Shown here: one piece after another, positions 9,227-17,502 of the stretch
How positions within the stretch are numbered: the first letter of the stretch is position 1
Layout of the letters: every line of letters begins with the position of its first letter
Assembly: GCA_034423575.1 (NCBI GenBank)
Contig: DAOUIF010000082.1
Location: 18,236-82,235 of the forward strand
Reading direction: 5' to 3'
Length of the DNA stretch: 64,000 nt
Origin: Bin87 sp034423575
GTDB taxonomy: Bacteria > Chloroflexota > Dehalococcoidia > Lucifugimonadales > UBA3495
The notes under the pieces: generated by a model
The model's input: only the letters and a program-made list of their open reading frames with translations
The model's database searches: none
Told to the model about the DNA's origin: nothing
Made by a program: the position numbers and the translations under genes

Positions 9227-9733
9227 TCAGCCGGCTGGGGGATTGAAGGGTGGCATGGGTGGCGGCAAGTCTATGCTCCCGTCGGCAAGGGCTTCTTCTT
9301 CCGGGATGAGGAGGCGGTCGATGGTCCTCTGCTGCAAGGGAGTGGGGACAAAATCCTGGTTCGCTCCCCGTTCGCGCGCTTCCCACAATAGTGGTATTAG
9401 CGAATTGACGTCGGGAACCAGATCCGTTACCAGCGTCTCGCCCAACCAGTCCTCATAGTAGTTGTCGTGCAACTGGTCGGCGATGGCTTGCAAGTGCCGC
9501 ATCTGCGGCTGCTGGAACTCATCGGCCAGCAAGCCGACAAGGTCCCGGCGCAAGTTGTGCGAGCGGTGCCGCCAATTCCGGTCTTCGGCGATTGCTTTCA
9601 CCGCCTGGGCCACGGCGCCGGAAGCCTTGTCCGAAGCCTGCACCCGGTCGCCCATGGTGTACAGTTCGTAATTGGCCTGCTCCAACAGGCGCCGGCTGAG
9701 GTCGGTATGGCGGTTCGCTTGCGCAAGGGACAT
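9227..9733 (-). CDS. PaREP1/HEPN-like domain protein
   Basis: 168 residues if started at ATG 9733; the frame is open to 9826, but the upstream part is Cys-rich and unlike the domain. The N-terminal half is helical and carries GDRVQASDKASGAVAQAVKA followed by RNWRHRSH, which resembles the PaREP1 branch of HEPN-fold proteins. The Arg-rich/His segment could be the HEPN R-x(4-6)-H motif, but spacing is not exact. The C-terminus is Pro-rich (PPPMPPF). HEPN proteins are often RNases in toxin-antitoxin and defence loci, which fits the neighbours hicB and mcrBC. Function is inferred only from fold resemblance and context. Confidence 0.6.
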   Translation of the reverse strand: MSLAQANRHTDLSRRLLEQANYELYTMGDRVQASDKASGAVAQAVKAIAEDRNWRHRSHNLRRDLVGLLADEFQQPQMRHLQAIADQLHDNYYEDWLGETLVTDLVPDVNSLIPLLWEARERGANQDFVPTPLQQRTIDRLLIPEEEALADGSIDLPPPMPPFNPPAG

Positions 9734-9884
9734 GATGGACAGGTCTCCCGGACACTCGCCAATACAACGGCAGCATTGCTGCCTGGTTCGAGGGGTTGGC
9801 CCGTATATCATTGCACAATTTGACATTAAGCGGCGGCCAACCTCTCGCCAACGCGAGCGTCTTCACGCCTCAGGCGAACGTCGG

Positions 9885-9913
9885 TTGTGTGTCACCCGGC
9901 GAAGCGGCATAAT
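9885..9913 (+). promoter_or_regulatory. Promoter for pepA
   Basis: -35 TTGTGT (9885-9890), 17-base spacer, -10 CATAAT (9908-9913). It lies in the 226-base divergent gap and is followed by a good ribosome site before pepA. Confidence 0.5.
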
Positions 9914-9959
9914 CCGGCCAGCGAATGAAACGACAAAGCAGCCTCTCGGGAGGTGAACC

Positions 9960-11504
9960 ATGCCAACGACGATTAACGTTGCCGCCGGCGACGCGACGAA
10001 CTGCGAAACGCCGGCAATGGTCGTCAACCTGTTCCAGGGTGTAACCCGGCCGGGCGGCGGCACGGGCGCGGTGGATCGGGCGCTAGGTGGGGCGATTTCG
10101 CGGCTGATCGCCGACGGGGAGATCAGGGGCAAGCTGGGCGAATTTACGCTGATACACACCATGGAACGCATACCGGCCAAGCGAGTGGTGGTGGCCGGGC
10201 TTGGCAAGTCGGGGGACTTTAACACGGCCGCCGTGCGTCGGGTGAGCGGAGACGTGGCCCGGTTCCTGCGCCGGAAGGGTATCGGCGAGTACGCGACCAT
10301 CGCCCACGGCGCGGGGATCGGCGGCCTGAACGCGGTCGAGTCGGCCCAGGCCATTGCGGAGGGTACCCTGCTGGGCCTTTATAAGTTTGACACCTATCGC
10401 AGCAATGGGAAGGGCACTGGCGGCGATCCCGATACTGATGGGGCGGATGGCGGCGTCAAATGCGTGACCATAGTGGAACGGGATGCAAGCGCCGTGGCCG
10501 ATCTGGAAGCCGGCGTGTCCGTGGGTACAGTGCTGGCGGAATCGACGATGCTGGCGCGGGACCTGGTGAACCATCCGGCCAACGTGATGACTCCCACTAA
10601 AATGGCGGAGGCGGCCCGGGAAGTGGCAGAGTCCGTCGGCTTGGAACTGGACGTGATGGACCGGGACCGGATGCGGGAGCATGGGATGGGGGCATTCCTG
10701 GGAGTGGCCCAGGGTAGCGAGGAACCGCCCAAGCTCATCGTGATGACCTACCGAGGCGACCCGGACAACCCGAAGAACAACCTGGGGTTGGTGGGCAAGG
10801 GCATCACCTTCGACACCGGTGGCATCTCATTGAAGCCGGCGGCAAACATGGAGGCGATGAAGGGCGATATGGCTGGAGGGGCGTCGGTAATCGCCGCGAT
10901 GAGCGCCATAGGGTTGCTGAAGCCGCGGATCAACGTCACCGGCCTCATCGCGGCCACGGAAAACATGCCCGGAGGGAGGGCGCAACGCCCCGGCGACGTG
11001 GTGACCGCGATGAACGGCAAGACCATCGAGGTGATCAACACGGATGCCGAGGGCCGCTTGGTGCTGGCCGACGCACTGTGTTACGCCCGAAGCCTGGGGA
11101 TCACTCGCCTGGTGGATGTGGCGACGCTTACCGGCGCCATCGTCGTGACGCTGGGCAAGGCCTGCACCGGCATGATGGGTAACTCCAGCAAGTTGGCTAA
11201 GGACGTGGGCAGTGCGGGTGAGCGCAGCGGGGAACGATTCTGGGAACTGCCCATGCTCGAGGACTACCGTGAGTTGATCCGCTCTGACGTGGCCGATATG
11301 AAGAACTCCGGCGGTCGGCAGGCCGGTTCTATTACCGCCGCGATGTTGCTGCGTGAGTTTGCGGAAGACGCGGATTGGATTCACCTGGACATAGCCGGCA
11401 CGTCGACGGCTTCCAGCAACAAGGGACACCTGGTGAAGGGCGCCACCGGGGTGCCGACCCGCACTCTGGCCCAACTGGCCATGAACCTGGCGAATGGCGA
11501 CTGA
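9960..11504 (+). CDS. pepA: Cytosol (leucyl) aminopeptidase, M17 family
   Basis: Zinc/manganese exopeptidase that removes N-terminal amino acids from peptides in the cytoplasm; family members are hexamers. The start ATG follows an excellent GGGAGGTGA. The 514-residue protein has the variable N-terminal macro-like domain and then the catalytic domain. VGKGITFDTGGISLKP carries the catalytic Lys and metal-binding Asp, MKGDMAGGASV another Asp ligand, and NTDAEGRL (about residue 360) the M17 signature with Asp, Glu and Arg. HLDIAGT near the C-terminus is also typical. Length matches E. coli PepA. The NHL gene follows 57 bases later and may be co-transcribed. Confidence 0.95.
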   Translation: MPTTINVAAGDATNCETPAMVVNLFQGVTRPGGGTGAVDRALGGAISRLIADGEIRGKLGEFTLIHTMERIPAKRVVVAGLGKSGDFNTAAVRRVSGDVARFLRRKGIGEYATIAHGAGIGGLNAVESAQAIAEGTLLGLYKFDTYRSNGKGTGGDPDTDGADGGVKCVTIVERDASAVADLEAGVSVGTVLAESTMLARDLVNHPANVMTPTKMAEAAREVAESVGLELDVMDRDRMREHGMGAFLGVAQGSEEPPKLIVMTYRGDPDNPKNNLGLVGKGITFDTGGISLKPAANMEAMKGDMAGGASVIAAMSAIGLLKPRINVTGLIAATENMPGGRAQRPGDVVTAMNGKTIEVINTDAEGRLVLADALCYARSLGITRLVDVATLTGAIVVTLGKACTGMMGNSSKLAKDVGSAGERSGERFWELPMLEDYRELIRSDVADMKNSGGRQAGSITAAMLLREFAEDADWIHLDIAGTSTASSNKGHLVKGATGVPTRTLAQLAMNLANGD

Positions 11505-11561
11505 ATGAATGAGTTTAAATCATCGGCCCGGCGAAACGGACACGCGCAAAGGAGGTTCAGG

Positions 11562-12431
11562 ATGGCAACGGTAGGCAGCGGAGATTTCACCTACGAGGTC
11601 GTGAACGACTGGGCGAAAACGCCGGATGGATGGTCCATCGGGCAGGCGGAGCCGGCGTGCGATTCGCAGGACCGAGTGTACGTTTTCAACCGCGGCGATC
11701 ACCCTCTGATGGTGTTCGACCGGGATGGGAATTTTCAGGGAGAGTGGGGCAGGGAGTACCTGACCGACGCGCACGGGATATACATCAGTGGTGAAGACCA
11801 CATTTATCTTCCGGTGCGGGAGTCGCATGCCATCGTCAAGTGCACGCTGGATGGCAAGCCGCTGATGACCATGGGCGTGTGGGATGCACCGTCGGATACG
11901 GGCGGTGCTCGGCCGGACGGAACCATGTGGAAGGCCGCCGGTCCATTCAATCGTTGCACGGACATTGCGCTCGCGCCCAACGGCGACCTGTTTGTCTCGG
12001 ACGGCTACGCCAATAGCCGCGTGCATAAATTCTCGCCCGACGGGAGGCTGCTGCACTCCTGGGGACGGCCGGGCAAGCGGGGGCCCGGCGAGTTCCACAT
12101 CCCCCATGGCATCTGGGTGCACTGGGACGGTCGGGTGATGGTCTGCGACCGTGAGAACAACCGCATCCAGCTATTCACCGGCGACGGGGAGTACCTGGGA
12201 ATGTGGACGGACCTGGCCCGGCCCTGCGACATCTTTGTCGACCATGACGGCATCGCCTACGTTGTCGAGTTGGACGCGTTCATGACCATCCTGAACATGG
12301 ACGGTGAAGTGCTGGCCAAGGTGGATATCGGCGGGGCCGGCGGACACGCTGTGTGGGCCGATTCCCGAGGCGACCTCTACATCGGCCACAACCAGGAGGG
12401 GCGGAGGCTGGTGAAGCTGGTAAGACGGTAA
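11562..12431 (+). CDS. NHL-repeat beta-propeller protein
   Basis: 289-residue predicted six-bladed propeller built of NHL repeats, each with the pattern of GxxV/D-hydrophobic-G. Examples are DGYANSRVHKFSPDGRLLHS and CDRENNRIQLFTGDGEYLGM. An ATG at 11505 is in frame, but AAAGGAGG at 11549-11556 stands just before ATG 11562, which I choose. There is no signal peptide, so it is probably cytoplasmic. Relatives include peptidyl-alpha-hydroxyglycine lyase-like proteins and uncharacterised propellers; no catalytic residues can be assigned here. It follows pepA on the same strand. Confidence 0.8.
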   Translation: MATVGSGDFTYEVVNDWAKTPDGWSIGQAEPACDSQDRVYVFNRGDHPLMVFDRDGNFQGEWGREYLTDAHGIYISGEDHIYLPVRESHAIVKCTLDGKPLMTMGVWDAPSDTGGARPDGTMWKAAGPFNRCTDIALAPNGDLFVSDGYANSRVHKFSPDGRLLHSWGRPGKRGPGEFHIPHGIWVHWDGRVMVCDRENNRIQLFTGDGEYLGMWTDLARPCDIFVDHDGIAYVVELDAFMTILNMDGEVLAKVDIGGAGGHAVWADSRGDLYIGHNQEGRRLVKLVRR

Positions 12432-12461
12432 CCCTAGTTTGAGGCGTCCGTCAGATCGGGC

Positions 12462-12484
12462 AGGGGCGAACAATTGTCGCCCCT
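12462..12484. terminator. Near-palindromic hairpin between convergent genes
   Basis: AGGGGCGA and TCGCCCCT form an 8-bp perfect stem around a 7-base loop that itself contains CAATTG. It lies between the NHL gene (+) and the gene ending at 12517 (-). No T-tract follows on either strand, so it is either a weak bidirectional terminator or a REP-like palindrome. Confidence 0.4.
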
Positions 12485-12516
12485 ACAAAGTTGCTGGCGG
12501 AACTGCCGGTTGGGCA

Positions 12517-13059
12517 TCAGGTAGTCGTTGCGGCGTTGAGCGCGTGGCCGGCCAGTTCGCGCAAGTCCACGCCGGCTAGTTTCTGACCCTGCACGCCCAT
12601 TAGGCGGAGGGGTCGGCCGGGCCCGGTGATGCTGATGCGGTCGAGGACATCCTGCCAGGCGGCGAGGTAGTCGCAGGTGCCGCCGCCGTTGGGATCGTCG
12701 GCGCCCTCTACGCTCTCGCCGGGCGGGAGGCGGACCGCGGTTACGGCGCACGGATCCGCAGCGGCGGCCAGCATCATCACCGGAAGGTCATCCTCGGACA
12801 AGCCCGCTTGGCCCAGCAGGCCGCGCACGGTGGCGGATACCCCGTGCATGCCGAAGACAACGAGGTGGGCGAAGCTGGCGTCTCGTTTTTCGAACTCGGT
12901 GCGGTACCGGCGGAAGATATCGTGGGCTCCCGTGGCGTTGGGTTTGACGAGGAAGAGGGCCATCGCGGGGAATCCATCGGGCTCGATGGGTGTGGCGGCG
13001 AGGTCTTCGCGCCAGCGGAGCAGCTTTTCGTGGTCGTGTTGGTCGTAGTGATGGGACAT
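12517..13059 (-). CDS. Hypothetical protein
   Basis: 180-residue soluble protein of unknown family. The frame has ATGs at 13065 and 13059; GAGG six bases upstream favours 13059. The N-terminus is His-rich (SHHYDQHDHEK). A central part reads FAHLVVFGMHGVSATVRGLL followed by PVMMLAAAADP, suggesting an alpha/beta fold. It starts 10-16 bases after the stop of the upstream PhnB-like gene and is probably in the same transcript, but the function is not evident. Confidence 0.6.
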   Translation of the reverse strand: MSHHYDQHDHEKLLRWREDLAATPIEPDGFPAMALFLVKPNATGAHDIFRRYRTEFEKRDASFAHLVVFGMHGVSATVRGLLGQAGLSEDDLPVMMLAAAADPCAVTAVRLPPGESVEGADDPNGGGTCDYLAAWQDVLDRISITGPGRPLRLMGVQGQKLAGVDLRELAGHALNAATTT

Positions 13060-13068
13060 GATCATCCT

Positions 13069-13539
13069 CTAATCGCCGTTGTACGCTTGGCGGAGCTGTT
13101 GCACATCGATCTTCACCATGGTGATGAGTTCGTTGAGCACGGCATTGGCCCGCGGACCCTCGCGCATCATCTCAGCCAGGTCGGCGGGCACGATCTGCCA
13201 ATGAACGCCGAACTTGTCCTGGATCCAGCCGCACTGGATCGGAGAGCCGTCTTTGGCCAGCGCGTCCCAATATTCATCGATCTCTTCCTGAGAGTAGCAA
13301 TTCACGAGGAACGAAATAGCCGGTGTGAAATCATAGGCAGGAATGCCGTCGAAGGTAGTGAAGCGCTGGCCTTTGATCACCAGAGACACCAGGTGACTCC
13401 CGGCTCCCGGGCCTTCCGGAAGTTCGGTGTCGTCAATTATCCGCGAGTCCCTGAAGACCGAGGCATAGAACTCCGCAGCCTCCCGCGCGCAGCCGTCCAT
13501 CCACAGGAACGGAGTGACCTCCGGGGCATCGTTGGGCAT
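13069..13539 (-). CDS. PhnB-like VOC-fold protein (3-dmu-9_3-mt family)
   Basis: 156 residues from an ATG at 13539 preceded by GGAGGA; the frame is open to 13572 but without a better start. The family pattern is clear: TPFLWMDGCAREAAEFY, SLVIKGQRFTTFDGIPAYDF, AISFLVNCYSQEEIDEYW and CGWIQDKFGVHWQIVP. These proteins have the vicinal-oxygen-chelate fold, and most, including E. coli PhnB relatives, have no proven activity. They are often misnamed ubiquinone methyltransferases. It heads a two-gene unit with the hypothetical gene ending at 12517. Confidence 0.85.
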   Translation of the reverse strand: MPNDAPEVTPFLWMDGCAREAAEFYASVFRDSRIIDDTELPEGPGAGSHLVSLVIKGQRFTTFDGIPAYDFTPAISFLVNCYSQEEIDEYWDALAKDGSPIQCGWIQDKFGVHWQIVPADLAEMMREGPRANAVLNELITMVKIDVQQLRQAYNGD

Positions 13540-13605
13540 GGTGGGTCGTCCTCCGCGTCCACGCATCCGCATGGATGCGAGTAGTTGCGGACCATTATGC
13601 CACGG

Positions 13606-14058
13606 TCAGCCGGCGTCGAACTGGACCAGGATGCCGTCCGGGTCATAAACGTAGAAACTGCTGACGAGGCCCTCGGCGTTAGTCCACACGTCCATTGGAG
13701 CAGCCAAAGGCACGCCCTGGGATGAAAGGTTCTCCGCCAGCGCCCTGGGATCGGGAACGCTGAACGAGATGTGGCTGATGCCTACTTGGTCCAGCTTAAT
13801 GGGCGTTCCGTCGGGGTCCTCACCAGGGTGAGAAGTCATGGTCAGCGTGGGCTTGGCGCCGTCGGCATAGGCCAGTCGTACCTGGCGGCGGGTGGCCCGG
13901 CTGTGGGCGTACACATGAGGCAGGCCGCCGGTGGTGGTGTCCTGGATCACGTCGCTGACGATGGACATCCCCAGCACGTCGCAGTAGAACTGCAACGACA
14001 CGTCGAGGTCGCGCACGCAAATGGCGATATGGGACACAACCGAAGCGTTCATGGGCAT
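13606..14058 (-). CDS. VOC-family (glyoxalase-like) protein, copy 1
   Basis: 150-residue single-module vicinal oxygen chelate protein: VSHIAICVRDLDVSLQFY at the start, a central KLDQVGISHISFSVPD, and a C-terminal YDPDGILVQFDAG carrying the usual metal-ligand Glu/Gln-type position. The ATG at 14058 follows AGGAG. Family members act as lactoylglutathione lyases, dioxygenases, epimerases or resistance proteins; the substrate is not determinable. It is a clear tandem duplicate of the next gene upstream (14130-14588), with long identical blocks. Confidence 0.85.
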   Translation of the reverse strand: MPMNASVVSHIAICVRDLDVSLQFYCDVLGMSIVSDVIQDTTTGGLPHVYAHSRATRRQVRLAYADGAKPTLTMTSHPGEDPDGTPIKLDQVGISHISFSVPDPRALAENLSSQGVPLAAPMDVWTNAEGLVSSFYVYDPDGILVQFDAG

Positions 14059-14129
14059 GGTGGATACTCCTGTTCGGTGGCGGCCGGTTGGCGGCCCGGC
14101 CGGGATGCGGTGCGGAGGCCGAACGAGGT

Positions 14130-14588
14130 TCAGCCTCCGCCGCTGTCGAACTGGACCAGGATGCCGTCGGGGTCGTAGACGAAGATGCTGGAGACCTCGC
14201 CGTTGGCGTTCGTGAAGCCATCCATGGGGCCGGCCAATTCGACTCCGGCGGCGATCAAATCATCGGCCAGTGCCTTGACGTCGGGCACCGAAAACGAGAT
14301 GTGGCTGATGCCCACCTGGTCGAGCTTGATGGCCGAGCCATCGGAATCGTCGCCCGGATGGCTGGTCATGACCAGGGTGGGAACGGCTCCGTCGCCGTAG
14401 GACAGGATGGCTTGGCGACGGGTGGAACGGTCGTGGGCATAGACGTGGGGCAGGCCACCGGTGGAAGTATCCTGGACGCGGTCGACGGTCACAGTCATTC
14501 CCAGGATGTCACGGTAGAACTTGAGGGATTCGTCCAGGTCACGGACGCAGACGGCGATGTGGGAAACGCCGGAAGAATTCATGGCCAT
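14130..14588 (-). CDS. VOC-family (glyoxalase-like) protein, copy 2
   Basis: 152 residues with the same layout as copy 1: VSHIAVCVRDLDESLKFY, TGGLPHVYAHDRSTRRQ, KLDQVGISHISFSVPD and YDPDGILVQFDSGGG. A consensus AGGAGG precedes the ATG at 14588. The 71-base gap to copy 1 and the shared sequence indicate tandem duplication. The main differences are the 30-45 and 105-130 regions, where substrate contacts may lie. It is encoded downstream of the MATE gene on the same strand. Confidence 0.85.
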   Translation of the reverse strand: MAMNSSGVSHIAVCVRDLDESLKFYRDILGMTVTVDRVQDTSTGGLPHVYAHDRSTRRQAILSYGDGAVPTLVMTSHPGDDSDGSAIKLDQVGISHISFSVPDVKALADDLIAAGVELAGPMDGFTNANGEVSSIFVYDPDGILVQFDSGGG

Positions 14589-14666
14589 GGCGGGGCCTCC
14601 TGAGCCGGGGTGCAGCGCATGGGTATCAACAATCCAGCGTAATGCTACTGCCGCGACCGGGGGATG

Positions 14667-16055
14667 TCAAAATCGGCGGCGGGCGGCATGGCGTCCCCAG
14701 TCGTCCACGCGTTTCCACACGAGGATCAGGGCTCCCAGACCGAGGAACATCGCGCCCAGGTCCGTTGCCGGGAACGACCACCAGACGCCCCAAACCCCGA
14801 AGACGTGGGACAGGCCGAAGACCCACGCGAGCAGCAGGAAAACGCGTTGAGTCATGGTCAGCACCACCGAAGGCCACGCCATGCCCAGGGCCTGGAAAGC
14901 GAGGGAACTGATGAACTCGATGCCGACGATGGGCAGAGCCAGCAGAGCGATGCGCAGCGCGACGCCGGACTCGGCCGGCAGCCCCTCGCGAGTTGAGAAG
15001 AGGGCGACGATGTACCCCGCCGTGGGCAGAAGCACGGCGACCATGAGCGCGCCGCCGATCGTTGCGCCGAGGCAACTCTGCCAGATCGCCTGGCGCACAC
15101 GGTGGTAGTATCCCGCCCCGTAGTTGTAGGCCGCCAGTGGGAGGTATGCCATCGCCGCCCCGATGAACGGCGCCAGGGCGAACTCCAGAACCGCATTGAT
15201 GACGCCGAAGAGCGCGATGTAGGCGTCGCCGGCCGGGTACCGGCTGAGGATGTTGTTGATCACCACGACCACGATGGAGCGGGCGATCTCGATGATGAAT
15301 ATCGGGATCCCCAACGCGGTTATCTCACGCACCAACCCCAATCGGGGGACCAGCGCATCGACGGTGACCCGCAAGGCGCTGCGTCCGGACAGATAAAACC
15401 AGACGGCGAACAGAACGGCCCCGCCCTGGGCGGTGACGGTGGCGGCCGCGGCTCCGGTCACGCCCCACCCCAGCGCCAATATGAACAGCGCATCCAGGAT
15501 GACGTTCAGCACAGCGCCGCCGGCCAACATGATGGTCGCCGTGCCAGGCCTGCCCTCGGCCATCAAAAGGTTGTTGACCGCGATAGCGATCATGGTGAAC
15601 AGGCTGCCGGGCAGGATGATGACCAGGTACTGGTGGGCGTACTCGACCGTGTTCTCTGAGGCGCCCATCCAGAGCGCCATCCGATCCACATGGGTCAATC
15701 CGGCGACGGTGGCAGCAAGGTAGACGGGGACGAGGATCGCCAGCGACGAGCCGATGGCGCGAGACGCCCGGCGTGGGTCGCGCGCGCCCAGCGCTCGTGA
15801 TACCACCGACATCGCGCCCAGGCCGGGCAACAGTCCGATGGCAACCGCCGCGATTTGGACCGGAAACGCGGCGGACAGGCCGCTCAACGCGTTCACTCCG
15901 ACCACGTTGCCGATGAAAGCGCGGTCCACGATGCTGTACAGGGCCATCACGATGATGGCAAACATCGGGGGGAATGCCATCTGCAGGAGGAGGCGCCACA
16001 TTGGGGCGGTGCCCATTGCGTCGGCCTGTCGGGTTGATTGTTCTGAAGTTGTCAT
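14667..16055 (-). CDS. MATE-family multidrug/organic cation exporter
   Basis: 462-residue membrane transporter with about 12 hydrophobic segments in two pseudo-symmetric halves. The first half starts LLLQMAFPPMFAIIVMALYS with IGNVVGVNALSGLSAAFP, the typical MATE first-helix region. These proteins export drugs or metabolites using Na+ or H+ gradients. The frame is open to 16199, but residues before MTTSEQ are not membrane-like and overlap the promoter area, so I start at ATG 16055; no strong Shine-Dalgarno is seen. It is divergent from yebC. Confidence 0.85.
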   Translation of the reverse strand: MTTSEQSTRQADAMGTAPMWRLLLQMAFPPMFAIIVMALYSIVDRAFIGNVVGVNALSGLSAAFPVQIAAVAIGLLPGLGAMSVVSRALGARDPRRASRAIGSSLAILVPVYLAATVAGLTHVDRMALWMGASENTVEYAHQYLVIILPGSLFTMIAIAVNNLLMAEGRPGTATIMLAGGAVLNVILDALFILALGWGVTGAAAATVTAQGGAVLFAVWFYLSGRSALRVTVDALVPRLGLVREITALGIPIFIIEIARSIVVVVINNILSRYPAGDAYIALFGVINAVLEFALAPFIGAAMAYLPLAAYNYGAGYYHRVRQAIWQSCLGATIGGALMVAVLLPTAGYIVALFSTREGLPAESGVALRIALLALPIVGIEFISSLAFQALGMAWPSVVLTMTQRVFLLLAWVFGLSHVFGVWGVWWSFPATDLGAMFLGLGALILVWKRVDDWGRHAARRRF

Positions 16056-16075
16056 GAACCGTATGCGGGGCCGTT

Positions 16076-16105
16076 TTGACCGGTTAAACGCCGCGGTGCT
16101 AAAAT
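16076..16105 (+). promoter_or_regulatory. Sigma-70-type promoter of yebC-ruvC-ruvA
   Basis: -35 TTGACC (16076-16081), 18-base spacer, -10 TAAAAT (16100-16105) with TG at 16097-16098 as an extended -10. The expected start of transcription is about 100 bases before yebC. Confidence 0.65.
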
Positions 16106-16118
16106 TCAACGGACAAGC

Positions 16119-16124
16119 ATTATA
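16119..16124 (-). promoter_or_regulatory. Possible -10 box for the MATE gene
   Basis: TATAAT on the minus strand, preceded by a run of T residues and about 65 bases upstream of ATG 16055. No clear -35 is seen. Confidence 0.35.
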
Positions 16125-16210
16125 AAAAGAATGGGATGCGAGTGAGCATCTAACTGGACACCAGTCTCCGTAGAAGCGAGATGGGACGGGGTACGTCAAG
16201 GAGGTGTCGA

Positions 16211-16978
16211 ATGTCCGGACATTCCAAGTGGTCGACGATCAAACGAGCCAAAGGCGCGGCCGATGCCAAGCGGGGTGCGCTGTTCACCAAGCTGGCGCGG
16301 AACATCAGCCTGGCGGTCAAGGAAGGCGGGGGCGGAGACCCGGATATGAACTTTCGGCTGCGCATCGCCGTGGATCAGGCTAGGTCCAACAACATGCCGC
16401 AGGACAGCATCACTCGCGCCATCCGCCGAGCCACCGGCGAGGGCGGCGAATCCATGGAGGACCTGGCCGAAGTCACCTACGAGGGGTACGGTCCCAGCGG
16501 CGGCGCGATCCTGGTGAAGGCGTTGACCACCAACCGTAACCGGACCGCGTCCGAAGTGAGGTCCGCGTTCAACAAGGGCGGCGGGAACCTGGGTGAAGCG
16601 GGCTGCGTCGCGTGGAACTTCGACAGCCGCGGGCTGATTACGCTGGAGATCGACGACGAGGCGGTGGCGGAAGAGCTGATCATGACCGCAATCGACGCCG
16701 AGGCCGAGGACGTGAACTTCGAGGACGGCATCCTGGAGGTGTATACAACGCCCGAAAACCTGTTGTCGGTAAAGTCCGCGCTGGAAGGGGAAGGAGCGCA
16801 GCCGTCGTCGGCCGATGTGTCCATGGTGCCCAAGACGGTAGTGCCTCTGGAGGACCGGGCCGCGGAGCAAACGCTGCGGCTCCTGGACAGCCTGGAAGAG
16901 TTGGCGGACGTGCAGAAGGCGTATACCAACGCGGACTTCCCGGCGGAAGTGCTGGAACGCTACGGGTCCGCTGCCTGA
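16211..16978 (+). CDS. yebC: YebC/PmpR-family translation/transcription regulator
   Basis: 255-residue protein opening MSGHSKWSTIKRAKGAADAK, the YebC signature. It continues with NNMPQDSITRAIRRATGEGG and YEGYGPSGGAILVKALTTNR. AAGGAGGTG stands just before ATG 16211; an in-frame ATG at 16181 has no support. YebC proteins have been described both as DNA-binding regulators and as ribosome-associated factors easing polyproline stalling. Here it heads the yebC-ruvC-ruvA unit; its stop codon shares one base with the ruvC start (TGATG), a classic coupling. Confidence 0.95.
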   Translation: MSGHSKWSTIKRAKGAADAKRGALFTKLARNISLAVKEGGGGDPDMNFRLRIAVDQARSNNMPQDSITRAIRRATGEGGESMEDLAEVTYEGYGPSGGAILVKALTTNRNRTASEVRSAFNKGGGNLGEAGCVAWNFDSRGLITLEIDDEAVAEELIMTAIDAEAEDVNFEDGILEVYTTPENLLSVKSALEGEGAQPSSADVSMVPKTVVPLEDRAAEQTLRLLDSLEELADVQKAYTNADFPAEVLERYGSAA

Positions 16979-17499
16979 TGCGAGTGCTGGCCATCGACCC
17001 CGGGACCATGCGGATGGGATATGCCGTGCTCGACGCCGAGCCTGCTCCGGAGGCGGACGACTACGGCGTGGTGCCGATGCGCCGCGACATGCCCATCGAA
17101 CAGCGGCTGTACCAACTGCACACCCACATTCTCAACATGATCCACGTGTTCCAGCCGGACGCCATAGCGGTGGAGGACCCGTTCGTGGGACGTGGTGAGC
17201 GTTCGTATGCCAAATCCGCCCTGGCTATTGGCCAGGCGCAGGCGGTGGTGCTGATCGGAGCCGCCAGCCAGGGGATCCCGGTGCACCGGTACTCGCCAGC
17301 CGAAGTGAAGATGGCAGTGGCCGATTACGGACGGGCGAGCAAGGAGCAGGTACAGAAGATTGCCGCGTCGCGACTGGGCTTGGCGCATCAGCCGGAGTCG
17401 GATGCTGCCGACGCGTTGGCGGTTGGTCTGTGCCACCTGCAACGTATGCAGGCCGACGAACTGGCCTCCCGCGAGATCACACCCGGCAAGGAATTGTAA
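16978..17499 (+). CDS. ruvC: Holliday-junction resolvase RuvC
   Basis: 173-residue endonuclease that cuts four-way junctions. The RNase H-like fold begins MRVLAIDPGTMRMGYAVLD (catalytic Asp7). The second carboxylate is Glu66 in IAVEDPF, and the C-terminal pair lies in ESDAADALAVG (Asp142 and Asp145). The frame runs open far upstream through yebC, but homology begins at ATG 16978, overlapping the yebC stop by one base. ruvA follows 3 bases later. ruvB is not in this window. Confidence 0.95.
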   Translation: MRVLAIDPGTMRMGYAVLDAEPAPEADDYGVVPMRRDMPIEQRLYQLHTHILNMIHVFQPDAIAVEDPFVGRGERSYAKSALAIGQAQAVVLIGAASQGIPVHRYSPAEVKMAVADYGRASKEQVQKIAASRLGLAHQPESDAADALAVGLCHLQRMQADELASREITPGKEL

Positions 17500-17502
17500 G
17501 CA

